From: Rhodanobacteraceae bacterium | GTDB taxonomy: Bacteria; Pseudomonadota; Gammaproteobacteria; Xanthomonadales; Rhodanobacteraceae | Length of the DNA stretch: 64,000 nt | NCBI GenBank assembly: GCA_004299705.1 | Contig: SCQS01000048.1 | Span: forward strand, 62,001-126,000 | Reading direction: 5' to 3' | The notes under the pieces: generated by a model | The model's input: only the letters and a program-made list of their open reading frames with translations | Database searches by the model: none | What the model was told of the DNA's origin: nothing | Shown here: positions 1-8,109 of the stretch, piece by piece | How the letters are laid out: each line of letters starts with the position of its first letter | Position numbering within the stretch: position 1 is the first letter of the stretch | Program-made: the position numbers and the translations under genes

Positions 1-169
1 GCATCTGCGCCGCCACCCCGGCCATACCGAGCGCGGATGCGCAATCGGGTGCCTGCGCAAGCAGTGATGACAACGTGGCCGCGGCGGCATCGAATTGCCG
101 ACGCGACAACTCGCCCTGCGCCTTCTGTAGCAGATGCACCACATTTGGAGGCAAAACTTGAGTGGTCAT
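1..169 (-). CDS. N-terminal part of a TPR-type protein (partial)
   Basis: An open frame runs from an ATG at 169 to the left edge of the window and gives the first 56 residues. They form alternating small and hydrophobic helix patterns (LLQKAQGELSRRQFDAAAA, then LLAQAPDCASALGMAGVAA) that look like the first tetratricopeptide repeat of a TPR or TPR-sulfotransferase protein. The C-terminal domain that would set its function lies outside the window. The gene is divergent from msrB. The start and strand are well supported by coding character; the TPR assignment is an inference from one repeat. Confidence 0.55.
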   Translation of the reverse strand, partial: MTTQVLPPNVVHLLQKAQGELSRRQFDAAAATLSSLLAQAPDCASALGMAGVAAQM

Positions 170-511
170 GACAGTTGAAGGCTACAAGCACAGAAGGCTG
201 AAAGAGTACACCGGCATGCGGTACGGACCTGCTCGTGAGGACGGCATTGAAAGCCACATTGCAATTCAAGCGGCTCCCCTGCCACCAGCTTCGTTGGCTC
301 CTCAACCCAGCCAAGCACAGCTCTGTGCACATGCATGAAATACGGCTCACGCCTTGCGTGAGCCAAACGCAATTCTCCTCTGCCAGATTCATGCCGGGCC
401 ATTTTTCAAACCCCTCTTGTACCGCGCGGAATCACCCCACATTCTTGTGGGTAAGCCGCACGGCGGATAGACCGTGCGGGCACACCGCGCGCAACATCGA
501 GGGATGCCGCC
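170..511. other. Divergent intergenic region with hairpins
   Basis: This 342-bp gap separates the minus-strand TPR gene from msrB. No convincing gene was seen. It holds three inverted repeats: a 6-bp stem at 315-328, a perfect 9-bp stem with a 3-nt loop at 344-364 (GGCTCACGC/GCGTGAGCC), and an 8-bp stem with an 8-nt loop at 456-479 (CCGCACGG/CCGTGCGG) ending 32 bp before the msrB start. None has a T-tract, so they look like REP-type or regulatory structures and not terminators. Both flanking promoters should lie here, but I cannot place them with confidence. Confidence 0.5.
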
Positions 512-976
512 ATGCCCGACTACCGCAAGACACCCGAAGCCCTGGCCAAACTCACCCCGCTGCAATACCGCGTGACGCAGGAATCGGCCACCGAGCGTCC
601 GTTCGACAACGCCTTCAACGACCACGACGAGCCCGGCCTGTACGTGGACATCGTTTCCGGCGAGCCGCTGTTCACGTCGCTGGACAAATTCCACAGCCAC
701 TGTGGCTGGCCAAGCTTCAGCAAACCCATCGAGGCGCTCAACGTGGTGGAACTGCACGATGCCAGCCACGGCATGCAGCGCACCGAGGTGCGTTCCGCGC
801 ACGCCGACAGCCACCTGGGCCACGTGTTCGACGACGGCCCGCGCGAGCGCGGCGGCTTGCGTTATTGCATCAACTCCGCGTCGCTGCGCTTCGTGCCCGT
901 GGCCGATCTGGAAAAGGAAGGCTATGCGGAGTACCGTAAACTGTTTACCTCCCCCTTCCAAAGGAAGGGGGAATGA
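512..976 (+). CDS. msrB: Peptide-methionine (R)-S-oxide reductase MsrB
   Basis: This 154-residue enzyme reduces the R form of methionine sulfoxide in proteins, using thioredoxin as reductant. Family motifs are clear: HCGWPSF near residues 63-69, [17 protein letters not shown] near 94-110 and [11 protein letters not shown] at 117-127, with catalytic Cys119 and likely resolving Cys64. The paired CxxC zinc cysteines of many MsrB proteins are absent, so this is the zinc-free form. The last residues (about SPFQRKGE) and the stop codon are encoded by an intergenic palindromic repeat. msrA follows 105 bp downstream, so the two stereospecific repair enzymes probably act together. Confidence 0.95.
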   Translation: MPDYRKTPEALAKLTPLQYRVTQESATERPFDNAFNDHDEPGLYVDIVSGEPLFTSLDKFHSHCGWPSFSKPIEALNVVELHDASHGMQRTEVRSAHADSHLGHVFDDGPRERGGLRYCINSASLRFVPVADLEKEGYAEYRKLFTSPFQRKGE

Positions 977-1046
977 GGGGGATGGCATCCAAATCCATTG
1001 GCATCCCCCGCCGCTGCGCGGCGACCCCCTTCGTTCCAAAGGGGGT
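951..1046. repeat. Palindromic repeat family A, copy 1
   Basis: This element of about 96 bp is made of nested hairpins. CCCCCTTCC (951-959) pairs with GGAAGGGGG (963-971), GGGGGATG (977-984) with CATCCCCC (1002-1009), a small GC hairpin lies at 1011-1021, and CCCCCTT (1025-1031) pairs with AAGGGGG (1039-1045). Copies with the same order of hairpins lie at 21208-21327 and 40918-41017. The left end lies inside msrB and provides its stop codon. No transposase is associated. Confidence 0.8.
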
Positions 1047-1081
1047 GAATCCCGACCACAGGCAACCATGAGGCACATTCC

Positions 1082-1594
1082 ATGACCACCCAACGCGCCA
1101 TCCTTGCCGGCGGCTGCTTCTGGGGCATGCAGGGCCTGATCCGCAAGCAACCCGGTGTGGTTTCCACGCGCGTCGGTTACTCCGGCGGCGACGTGCCGAA
1201 TGCCACCTATCGCAACCATGGCAGCCACGCCGAATCCATCGAGATCACTTTCGATCCGGCGCGCATCAGTTACCGCAAGTTGCTGGAATTCTTTTTCCAG
1301 ATTCACGACCCGAGCACCCGCAACCGCCAGGGCAACGACCTCGGCAGCAGCTATCGTTCGGCGATCTTCTACTTGAACGACGAACAGAAACGCATCGCCG
1401 AAGACACCATCGCCGACGTGGATGCATCCGGACTGTGGCCCGGCCGGGTCGTCACCGAAGTCGTGCCCGCCGGCGATTTCTGGGAAGCCGAGCCCGAGCA
1501 TCAGGATTACCTGGAGCGAATCCCAGACGGCTATACCTGCCATTTCGCGCGACCCGACTGGGTGCTTCCGGTGCGCGAGAAGGCGGCAGGGTAA
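1082..1594 (+). CDS. msrA: Peptide-methionine (S)-S-oxide reductase MsrA
   Basis: This 170-residue enzyme reduces the S form of free and protein-bound methionine sulfoxide. The GGCFWG motif near residues 10-15 carries the catalytic cysteine (Cys12 of AGGCFWG). VGYSGG, the conserved HDPST segment and [10 protein letters not shown] are also typical. The length matches the short MsrA class, and there is no signal peptide, so it is cytoplasmic. It lies in the same direction as msrB with only a repeat between them. Cotranscription is plausible, although the repeat could trim or attenuate the message. Confidence 0.95.
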   Translation: MTTQRAILAGGCFWGMQGLIRKQPGVVSTRVGYSGGDVPNATYRNHGSHAESIEITFDPARISYRKLLEFFFQIHDPSTRNRQGNDLGSSYRSAIFYLNDEQKRIAEDTIADVDASGLWPGRVVTEVVPAGDFWEAEPEHQDYLERIPDGYTCHFARPDWVLPVREKAAG

Positions 1595-1616
1595 AAATCT
1601 CAATGATCTCTTTGAC

Positions 1617-1740
1617 GTCATTCCGGGGCTGCCTGCGCTCTTTGCAGGCAGAACCCGGAATCCAGTTCTGAAGCCTACGAAAAGCGAAACTGGATTCCGG
1701 GTTCCATCGCCAGACGAGCCGGCGATGGCCCCGGAATGAC
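1617..1740. repeat. Cloverleaf-like palindromic element (MITE-like)
   Basis: This 124-bp element is bounded by perfect 12-bp inverted ends, GTCATTCCGGGG (1617-1628) and CCCCGGAATGAC (1729-1740). Inside are three further perfect stems: CTGCCTGC/GCAGGCAG (1629-1636 with 1644-1651), a 14-bp stem (1654-1667 with 1688-1701) and CCATCGCC/GGCGATGG (1704-1711 with 1721-1728). The arms abut almost without spacers, so each strand can fold as a four-way cloverleaf. No second copy was seen in the window. It lies between msrA and the alcohol dehydrogenase gene. Confidence 0.85.
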
Positions 1741-1829
1741 GAACAAAAATCAACTGATGTGATCACCGCCCGCGCACTCGCGCGGCAGCCAGTACCCTTC
1801 TCCGCCATCGCGCTCACAGGAAACTCCCA

Positions 1830-2903
1830 ATGCCCCACACCCCCGCCTACGCCGCCCAGTCCGCCGACAAGCCGATGGGCCCGCACACCATCGAGCGCCG
1901 CGCACCCGGTGCGCGCGACGTCGCCATCGACATTTTATACTGCGGCGTCTGTCATTCCGACCTGCACACCGCGCGCAACGAATGGGGCGGCACGCATTAC
2001 CCGTGCGTGCCCGGCCACGAAATCGTCGGCACCGTCACCGCGGTCGGCAAGGACGTGCGCCATTTCAAGGTCGGCGACACCGTCGGCGTAGGTTGCATGG
2101 TGGACAGTTGCGGACACTGCGATCCGTGCAAGGCCGGCGAGGAAAACTATTGCGAGAACGGTTTCACCGGCACGTACAACGGCCCGACCCAGGGCGACCA
2201 CGCCAACACCTGGGGCGGCTATTCCACCAGCATCGTCGTCAACGAAAAATTCGTCCTGCGCATCACCCACACGGACCAGCTCGACGCGGTCGCGCCGCTG
2301 TTGTGCGCCGGCATCACGACCTACTCGCCGCTGCGGCACTGGCATGCCGGTCCCGGCAAGAAGGTCGGCATCGTCGGCCTGGGCGGCCTCGGTCATATGG
2401 GCGTCAAGCTGGCACATGCGATGGGCGCGCACGTCGTGCTGTTCACCACGTCGCCCGGCAAGATCGCGGACGGCAAGCGCCTCGGCGCCGACGAAGTCGT
2501 GATCTCGAAAGACCCGGCACAAATGGCGCGGCACGCCGCCAGTTTCGATTTCATCCTCGACACCGTTTCCGCGTCGCATGATCTGAACGCCTACCTGGTG
2601 CTGCTGAAACTCGACGGCACCCTGTGCCTGGTCGGCGCGCCGCCCGCGGACACGCCGCATCCGTCGCCGCGCGTGCCCAACCTCTACATGAAGCGCCGCG
2701 CGATCGCCGGTTCGCTGATCGGGGGCACCCGCGAAACCCAGGAGATGCTGGATTTCTGCGCCGAGCGCGACATCGTCTGCGACATCGAAACCATCGCGAT
2801 GCGCGACATCAACCGCGCCTACGAACGCATGCTGAAGAGCGACGTGAAGTACCGCTTCGTGATCGATATGCAGACCCTGAAGGACGAGGCGAAAGCTGCG
2901 TGA
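1830..2903 (+). CDS. Zinc-dependent NAD(P)-alcohol dehydrogenase (YahK/CAD type)
   Basis: This 357-residue medium-chain dehydrogenase interconverts aldehydes and alcohols. The catalytic zinc site shows as CGVCHSDLH and GHE. The structural zinc cysteines are in CGHCDPCKAGEENYC, and the Rossmann loop is GLGGLGHMG. The pattern is that of the YahK/cinnamyl-alcohol-dehydrogenase branch, which usually reduces many aldehydes with NADPH. The real substrate cannot be read from sequence. The ATG at 1830 matches the family N-terminus. It stands alone between a repeat element and another repeat. Confidence 0.9.
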   Translation: MPHTPAYAAQSADKPMGPHTIERRAPGARDVAIDILYCGVCHSDLHTARNEWGGTHYPCVPGHEIVGTVTAVGKDVRHFKVGDTVGVGCMVDSCGHCDPCKAGEENYCENGFTGTYNGPTQGDHANTWGGYSTSIVVNEKFVLRITHTDQLDAVAPLLCAGITTYSPLRHWHAGPGKKVGIVGLGGLGHMGVKLAHAMGAHVVLFTTSPGKIADGKRLGADEVVISKDPAQMARHAASFDFILDTVSASHDLNAYLVLLKLDGTLCLVGAPPADTPHPSPRVPNLYMKRRAIAGSLIGGTRETQEMLDFCAERDIVCDIETIAMRDINRAYERMLKSDVKYRFVIDMQTLKDEAKAA

Positions 2904-2908
2904 CATGG

Positions 2909-2973
2909 TAGGGCGGGAGCAGCCGCGCAGCGGCGTATCCCGCCAGAATTACGGCGGGTTTCACCCGCCCTAC
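2909..2973. repeat. Short palindromic repeat (GTAGGGCGGG type)
   Basis: GTAGGGCGGG at 2909-2918 is matched by its exact complement CCCGCCCTAC at 2964-2973. Between them, internal GC-rich stems (CCCGCC/GGCGGG) allow branching. The element begins 6 bp after the alcohol dehydrogenase stop and ends 10 bp before the next start, so it fills the intergenic gap. It looks like the REP-type repeats common in this group of bacteria. Confidence 0.75.
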
Positions 2974-2982
2974 AATCCGCGC

Positions 2983-3951
2983 ATGAACTCAACCAAACGC
3001 CTGATTGCCTGCGTGCTGGGCGGCACCGCGCCCGGCGCCAGAACCGAACTGCACGACGTGGCCTTCGCGGTCGGCGATTCGCTGGAAAGCGTGCATGACC
3101 AATTGCTGGACGGCTGGTTCGGCAATCCGCGTGGCCTGCACGTGGATGCGTGGTGTTTCCTCGACAGCATCGCCGGCCATCGCGTGCGGTTGGCACGCAC
3201 GCCGGCCGACAACGGCCTGCACCTCTACTTCGTCAACATCGGTGGTTACCGGCCGGGCGTATTTGGCGAACACCACGCGTGGGGGTTCTTCGGCGCATCG
3301 AACAAGGCCGAAGCCAAGGCGCGCGCGAAACAGACGTTGCTGCAAAACCACGTGGAAACCCACAAGGACGACCTGTACGACATCGACGATTGCCTGCAGG
3401 TCGCACGCATCGGCGCATGGCATGTGCACCTGGAAGCCGATCCCTCCGCAATGGGTCCTATTGTCAGCAGCGGTTATTTCCCATTGCCGAAACCAACCAT
3501 CGACCATTGGCTTGCACGACGCGCTTCGCACCGCGAACTGCCGCCCTTTCACCTCGCCTTTCCCGTCGCCTCACTCGAAGACGCGCGCAAGTTCTACGGC
3601 AGCTTGCTCAGCTGCCCGGAAGGACGTTCCAGCGACACCTGGGTGGATTTCGATTTCTTCGGCCACCAGATCGTCGCGCACCTCGCGCCGGAAGAATTGC
3701 GCGCAGCCACGGCGCACGACGTGGACGGCGACAACGTGCCGGTGCGGCATTTCGGCGCGGTGCTGGACATGGGTCAATGGCAGGCCTTGGCCGACAAGCT
3801 GCGCGAAGCCGGCACGCGTTTCGTGATCGAACCGCACGTGCGCTTCAAGGGCCAGCCCGGCGAGCAAGCCACCATGTTCCTGCTCGATCCCTCCGGCAAT
3901 GCGCTGGAGTTCAAGGCTTTCGCGGATCGGTCGAAGCTGTTTGCGAAGTGA
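2983..3951 (+). CDS. DUF1543-VOC fusion protein
   Basis: This 322-residue protein has two recognisable parts. Residues 1 to about 150 match DUF1543 (VLGGTAPGARTELHD, then VNIGGYRPGVFGEHH and a DDLYDIDD segment), a domain of unknown function. Residues about 185-315 match the VOC/glyoxalase fold (FHLAFPVASLEDARKFY, later FLLDPSGNALEFKAF), with candidate metal ligands His in FHLAF, His in GHQIV and Glu in LEF. No reaction can be assigned. I chose the ATG at 2983 because the upstream in-frame extension is made of the preceding repeat. It is probably a cytoplasmic binding or isomerase-type protein. Confidence 0.8.
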   Translation: MNSTKRLIACVLGGTAPGARTELHDVAFAVGDSLESVHDQLLDGWFGNPRGLHVDAWCFLDSIAGHRVRLARTPADNGLHLYFVNIGGYRPGVFGEHHAWGFFGASNKAEAKARAKQTLLQNHVETHKDDLYDIDDCLQVARIGAWHVHLEADPSAMGPIVSSGYFPLPKPTIDHWLARRASHRELPPFHLAFPVASLEDARKFYGSLLSCPEGRSSDTWVDFDFFGHQIVAHLAPEELRAATAHDVDGDNVPVRHFGAVLDMGQWQALADKLREAGTRFVIEPHVRFKGQPGEQATMFLLDPSGNALEFKAFADRSKLFAK

Positions 3952-4131
3952 TTCCGCAACTCCTTCGCCCCGTCCACTCCGCTGCAGGCACCAAGGTACC
4001 GGTTACCAGTTTCGCCCTTTCCCCTGCGCCGCAGCACTCGCGCCGCGATTTTGCGCCTGCATTGACCGTTTCAATGCAAGCGTGCCCGTTCTTTCGCGAC
4101 AGCACCTCATGCACCACCATTCAACCCACGG

Positions 4132-4527
4132 TCAGGCCAGCAACTTCATGCCGGAACGCTTGGCCGCGCCCTTGTCGAAAGTAAAGGTGGCGCTGCAGCC
4201 GGCAGCGCGTGCCGACACTGCAATCAGCGTGTCGGCGAAATTTCCGGCGTCTTCCCTGAATTGACCCAAGGCTCGCCAGACGCTTTCGGCGCGATCCACC
4301 ACGATGCCACCGGTGCGCAACAGGGTGTCCACGACCTGCTGCACGCGGGCCGGACCGGCGGCGTAGCAAGATTCCAGCACCCACAGGGTTTCGACCAACA
4401 CCACGTGCGAGATAAACCCCGGTTCGTCCGTCGTCAATGTTTCAATCAGCTTGGCGGCGAGCGCAGCCTGCTTCGGCTCGTCCTGTGTCAGATAACGCAC
4501 CAATATGTTGGTATCGAGTCCGATCAT
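4132..4527 (-). CDS. vapC: VapC-like PIN-domain toxin ribonuclease
   Basis: This 131-residue PIN protein is the likely toxin of a type II toxin-antitoxin pair; VapC toxins cut specific RNAs. The acidic metal site is visible as LDTNILVRYL near the N-terminus, Glu in LVETLWVLE, and NFADTLIAVSA near residue 100, followed by the FTFDK ending of PIN domains. Its ATG overlaps the antitoxin stop by four bases (ATGA), so translation is coupled. The antitoxin upstream is the AbrB/MazE type. Not a fragment: the length is normal. Confidence 0.88.
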   Translation of the reverse strand: MIGLDTNILVRYLTQDEPKQAALAAKLIETLTTDEPGFISHVVLVETLWVLESCYAAGPARVQQVVDTLLRTGGIVVDRAESVWRALGQFREDAGNFADTLIAVSARAAGCSATFTFDKGAAKRSGMKLLA

Positions 4528-4772
4528 CGCCGCCCGACTTTGGCCGCACGCTCACGGATGGTGGCGTTCATCGCTTCGACGCTGACCGGTTTGCGTGGCT
4601 TCGCGATCAAGCCCTTGAGTGCAGTGACGGGCAGCGTTGCGGCTACCATTTCATAGCGGCCCGGCTCGACTTCGATGAATTCCACGCGGTCGCCGGTATC
4701 GACACCCATGCCGCTGCGAACCGCGGCGGGAATCGTGATCTGCCCCTTGGAGGTAATGGTTGCGGTGCTCAT
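4524..4772 (-). CDS. vapB: AbrB/MazE-type antitoxin
   Basis: This 82-residue protein has the swapped-hairpin AbrB fold at residues 1-45 (TITSKGQITIPAAVRSGMGV, then GDRVEF). The C-terminal half is a flexible toxin-binding tail. It should neutralise the VapC toxin encoded immediately downstream and repress the operon. A perfect 8-bp inverted repeat lies 18 bp before its ATG and is the likely operator. The start at 4772 is favoured because it gives the standard MSTATITSKGQ N-terminus. Longer frames upstream are shadows of hutU. Confidence 0.85.
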   Translation of the reverse strand: MSTATITSKGQITIPAAVRSGMGVDTGDRVEFIEVEPGRYEMVAATLPVTALKGLIAKPRKPVSVEAMNATIRERAAKVGRR

Positions 4773-4789
4773 GCCAAGTCTTCGAGTAT

Positions 4790-4809
4790 GCCTTACATGA
4801 TTGTAAGGC
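4790..4809 (-). promoter_or_regulatory. Inverted-repeat operator of the VapBC-type operon
   Basis: GCCTTACA (4790-4797) and TGTAAGGC (4802-4809) form a perfect 8-bp dyad with a 4-bp centre, ending 17 bp before the antitoxin start. A CATACT hexamer at 4790-4785 on the minus strand could be the -10 element. The position fits autoregulation by the AbrB-type antitoxin. This is inferred from symmetry and location only. Confidence 0.6.
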
Positions 4810-4858
4810 GTGCCCGAATCGCCCGCAATGCGCTGGGGTGATGGACTGCGATCTGTGA

Positions 4859-6529
4859 TCACACCATCGGCAGCTTCAGCCCATTCTCCTCCGCGCACTC
4901 GATGGCGTCGGGATAACCCGCGTCGGCGTGGCGCATTACGCCGGTGCCGGGGTCGTTCCACAGCACGCGGGCGATGCGCTGGTCGGCTTCGGGCGTGCCG
5001 TCGCAGACGATCACGAGGCCGGCGTGTTGCGAATAGCCCATGCCGACGCCGCCGCCGTGGTGGAACGACACCCAGGTGGCGCCACTTGCAGTGTTCAGCA
5101 GCGCGTTGAGCAGCGGCCAGTCGGACACTGCATCGGAACCGTCGCGCATGGCCTCGGTTTCGCGGTTGGGGGACGCGACGGATCCGGAATCGAGGTGGTC
5201 GCGGCCAATCGCGATGGGACCCTTGAGTTCGCCCTTGCGCACCATTTCGTTGAACGCCAGCCCCAGTTTGTCGCGCTGCCCAAGTCCAACCCAGCAGATG
5301 CGCGACGGCAGGCCCTGCCAGTGGATGCGCTTTTCCGCCATATCCAGCCAGTTGTGCAGATGCGTGTCGTCGGGAATCAGTTCCTTCACCTTGGCATCGG
5401 TCTTCAGGATGTCTTCGGGATCGCCCGACAACGCGACCCAGCGGAACGGGCCGACGCCGCGGCAGAACAGCGGACGCACGTAGGCCGGCACGAAACCGGG
5501 AAAGTCGAACGCGTGCTTGCAGCCGACGTCGAACGCCATCTGGCGGATGTTGTTGCCGTAATCGAAGGTCGGGATGCCTTGCGCGTGGAAGGCCAGCATC
5601 GCCTCGACGTGGGTCTTCATCGATTGCTTGGCCGCGTCGCGCGTGCCGTTCGGATCGCGCTTGCGGCGCTCGACCCACTGCTCCACCGTCCAGCCTTGCG
5701 GCAGGTAACCATTGACCGGATCGTGCGCCGAGGTCTGGTCGGTGACGGCATCGGGCTTGACGCCGCGCTTGACCAGTTCCGGCAGCACGTCGGCGGCATT
5801 GCCGAGCAGTGCGACGGACTTGGCTTCGCCGGCCTTGGTGTATTTCCCGATGCGCGCCAGCGCGTCGTCGAGGCCTTTCGCCTGCTCGTCGACGTAGCCG
5901 GTCTTCAAGCGGAAGTCGATGCGTTTCTGGTCACATTCGATGGCCAGCATGCACGCGCCCGCCATCACCGCCGCCAGCGGCTGCGCGCCGCCCATGCCGC
6001 CGAGGCCCGCGGTGAGAATCCACTTGCCTCGCAAATTTCCGCCGTAACTCTGCCGGCCCATTTCGACGAAGGTTTCGTAGGTGCCCTGCACGATGCCCTG
6101 CGAACCGATGTAGATCCACGAACCGGCCGTCATCTGGCCGAACATCATCAGGCCCTTCTTGTCCAGTTCGTTGAAGTGCTCCCACGTCGCCCAGTGCGGC
6201 ACCAGGTTGGAATTGGCGATCAACACGCGCGGCGCATCCTCGTGGGTCTTGAACACGCCGACCGGCTTGCCCGATTGCACCAGCAGGGTTTCATCGGGAT
6301 TCAATTCGCGCAGGCTTTTCAGGATCGCGTCGAAGCACTCCCAGTTGCGCGCGGCGCGGCCGATGCCGCCGTACACCACCAATTCCGCGGGATTTTCAGC
6401 CACCTCGGGATCGAGGTTGTGCTGGATCATCCGATACGGCGCCTCGATCAGCCAATTCTTGCAATGCAGCTCCGGGCCGCGCGGCGGATGGATCACGCGC
6501 TGGGTATCGATGCGGGTGGGGGCGTTCAT
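4859..6529 (-). CDS. hutU: Urocanate hydratase HutU
   Basis: This 556-residue cytoplasmic enzyme converts urocanate to 4-imidazolone-5-propanoate, the second step of histidine breakdown, using tightly bound NAD as electrophile. The NAD loop [10 protein letters not shown] lies near residues 175-184. The urocanase signature [15 protein letters not shown] near 406-420 carries the active-site cysteine (Cys412). The length is standard. The gene is alone here: histidine ammonia-lyase is not in the window, while hutF and hutI lie 8-9 kb away, so the pathway genes are scattered. No HutC-type operator was recognised upstream. Confidence 0.97.
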   Translation of the reverse strand: MNAPTRIDTQRVIHPPRGPELHCKNWLIEAPYRMIQHNLDPEVAENPAELVVYGGIGRAARNWECFDAILKSLRELNPDETLLVQSGKPVGVFKTHEDAPRVLIANSNLVPHWATWEHFNELDKKGLMMFGQMTAGSWIYIGSQGIVQGTYETFVEMGRQSYGGNLRGKWILTAGLGGMGGAQPLAAVMAGACMLAIECDQKRIDFRLKTGYVDEQAKGLDDALARIGKYTKAGEAKSVALLGNAADVLPELVKRGVKPDAVTDQTSAHDPVNGYLPQGWTVEQWVERRKRDPNGTRDAAKQSMKTHVEAMLAFHAQGIPTFDYGNNIRQMAFDVGCKHAFDFPGFVPAYVRPLFCRGVGPFRWVALSGDPEDILKTDAKVKELIPDDTHLHNWLDMAEKRIHWQGLPSRICWVGLGQRDKLGLAFNEMVRKGELKGPIAIGRDHLDSGSVASPNRETEAMRDGSDAVSDWPLLNALLNTASGATWVSFHHGGGVGMGYSQHAGLVIVCDGTPEADQRIARVLWNDPGTGVMRHADAGYPDAIECAEENGLKLPMV

Positions 6530-6677
6530 GGATGTTCCAGTCAGAAAGAGAAGCCGATTATGCGGCCGATCGGCGCTGCCCGCACGTCCGCCATTCCGCT
6601 CCGCGCGCAGGCGTAGAATCGACGCGCTGGTTCGACCACAGCGTCTTCATCCACTCCATATCGAAGGGGCATGTGCG

Positions 6678-7388
6678 ATGTACGCAACCGACCGCAATTC
6701 CCGCCGCCGTTTTCTGCAACATGCCGGGCTCGGCATCGTTGCGCTTTCCATGGCCGCGCCGCTGCGCCAGGCATTGGCCGACGCACCTCAGAACGCCATC
6801 ACGCCCCAGGCTGCCCTGGAAAGGTTGATGGCGGGCAACGCGCGTTACGCAGCGGGCAAACTCGATGCCAAGGATTTCTCGGCCGGCCGTGTCGCGCGAG
6901 CGAAAGCGCAGTATCCCATCGCGTCGATCCTGAGCTGCGCCGACTCGCGGGTCGCGCCGGAACTGATGTTCGACCAGGCGCCCGGCGATCTTTTCGTGGT
7001 ACGCATCGCGGGCAATTATCTCAACCACGACGCACTGTCGAGCCTGGAATACGGCGTGGCCGTGCTCGGCACGCCCTTGGTGATGGTGCTGGGGCACAGC
7101 AACTGCGGCGCGATCAAGGCGGCGATCCAGGAAATCCAGGATCCCAAACCGCTGCCCGGTCACATCTGGGACATCACCGACGCGGTGCGTCCCGGCATCG
7201 AGAACGTCGTGAAAGCCGGCGGCGACGGATTGCTGGAGCACGCGATCGACGCGAACGTCGCCTACAACGTCTCGCGCGTCGCCTCGGCGCAACCGATCAT
7301 CGCGGAAGCCGTGAAGAGCGGCCGGGCGCGCGTGGTCGGTGCGGAATACGAGCTCGCCACGGGCAAAGTGCGGTTGCTCTCGGACTGA
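6678..7388 (+). CDS. Tat-exported beta-carbonic anhydrase
   Basis: This 236-residue enzyme hydrates CO2 to bicarbonate. Residues 1-36 are a twin-arginine signal (SRRRFLQ, a hydrophobic stretch, then ADA), so the protein should be folded before export to the periplasm. The beta-class zinc site is intact: Cys87 and Asp89-Arg91 in SCADSRV, with His140 and Cys143 in GHSNCG. Periplasmic beta-carbonic anhydrases may help CO2/bicarbonate exchange or pH control. The ATG at 6678 gives the complete signal peptide; upstream frames are hutU shadow. The next gene starts 22 bp downstream. Confidence 0.93.
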   Translation: MYATDRNSRRRFLQHAGLGIVALSMAAPLRQALADAPQNAITPQAALERLMAGNARYAAGKLDAKDFSAGRVARAKAQYPIASILSCADSRVAPELMFDQAPGDLFVVRIAGNYLNHDALSSLEYGVAVLGTPLVMVLGHSNCGAIKAAIQEIQDPKPLPGHIWDITDAVRPGIENVVKAGGDGLLEHAIDANVAYNVSRVASAQPIIAEAVKSGRARVVGAEYELATGKVRLLSD

Positions 7389-7410
7389 CCCGTCACGGAC
7401 AGGCACGGTG

Positions 7411-8091
7411 ATGGAAACCGAATTCTGGCTCAAGCGCTGGCGCGAAGGACGCACCGGCTGGCACCACGACAAACCGATGCCGCTGCTGCTGCAACACTGG
7501 CCGGCGCTGGCCGTTCCCCGGGCCACGCGGGTGCTGGTGCCGCTGTGCGGCAAATCACTGGACATGCCGTGGCTGTCGCAGCGGGGCCTGCGGGTGCTGG
7601 GCGTGGATGTGTCGGCGATCGCGGTGGAAGCCTTCCTCGCGGAAAACCACTTGCATGCACGCGCACGCGCGGCCACCGACGGCACGCACTACGAGATCAC
7701 CAATGCACCGGATGGTGGCGCCATCGATATCGTCAACGGCGACGTATTCGCGGTCGATCCCGCGATCCTTGCAACCTGCCATGCCTTCTACGACCGCGCC
7801 GCGACGATCGCCCTGCCCCGCCCGATGCGCGATCGCCTGGCGCATGAGATTTACGCGAAACTTCCCGCGGGTGCGCGCGGTCTGTTGATTACGCTGGATT
7901 ACCCGGTGGGCGAAATGGACGGTCCGCCCTTCAGCGTGGACGCTGTCGAAGTGCACCGGTTGTTCGGTGGGCGCTGGAACATCGAGCAACTGGAACGCCG
8001 CGACATATTGGCCTCGCAACCGTCTTTTTCCGACAACGGCGTCACCGCCCTGCATACCGCCGTCTACGCACTCACGCGCAAGGCCGACTGA
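7411..8091 (+). CDS. tpm: Thiopurine S-methyltransferase
   Basis: This 226-residue SAM-dependent methyltransferase matches the bacterial TPMT family, whose members methylate thiopurines and in several bacteria tellurite or selenite oxyanions. Diagnostic segments are EFWLKRWREGRTGWHHD at the N-terminus, VLVPLCGKSLDMPWL (SAM loop), VLGVDVSAIAVEAF and LLITLDYPVGEMDGPPFSV. The ATG at 7411 is used because it begins the conserved METEFW. It follows the carbonic anhydrase gene by 22 bp and precedes the thioredoxin-NHL gene by 18 bp, so the three probably form an operon. Physiological substrate unknown. Confidence 0.92.
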   Translation: METEFWLKRWREGRTGWHHDKPMPLLLQHWPALAVPRATRVLVPLCGKSLDMPWLSQRGLRVLGVDVSAIAVEAFLAENHLHARARAATDGTHYEITNAPDGGAIDIVNGDVFAVDPAILATCHAFYDRAATIALPRPMRDRLAHEIYAKLPAGARGLLITLDYPVGEMDGPPFSVDAVEVHRLFGGRWNIEQLERRDILASQPSFSDNGVTALHTAVYALTRKAD

Positions 8092-8109
8092 CTTCTCCCG
8101 GAACACCGC

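Noticed and set aside
235..939. Long plus-strand frame overlapping the msrB upstream region
   Set aside because: It overlaps msrB in another frame, and its residue use is Arg/His/Pro-heavy as expected of a shadow in GC-rich DNA.
389..1753. 454-residue minus-strand frame across msrB and msrA
   Set aside because: It is antisense to two genes with clear family motifs, and it reads through two palindromic repeats.
4928..6616. 562-residue plus-strand frame antisense to hutU
   Set aside because: It is a mirror frame of hutU with no domain pattern; hutU has full family signatures.
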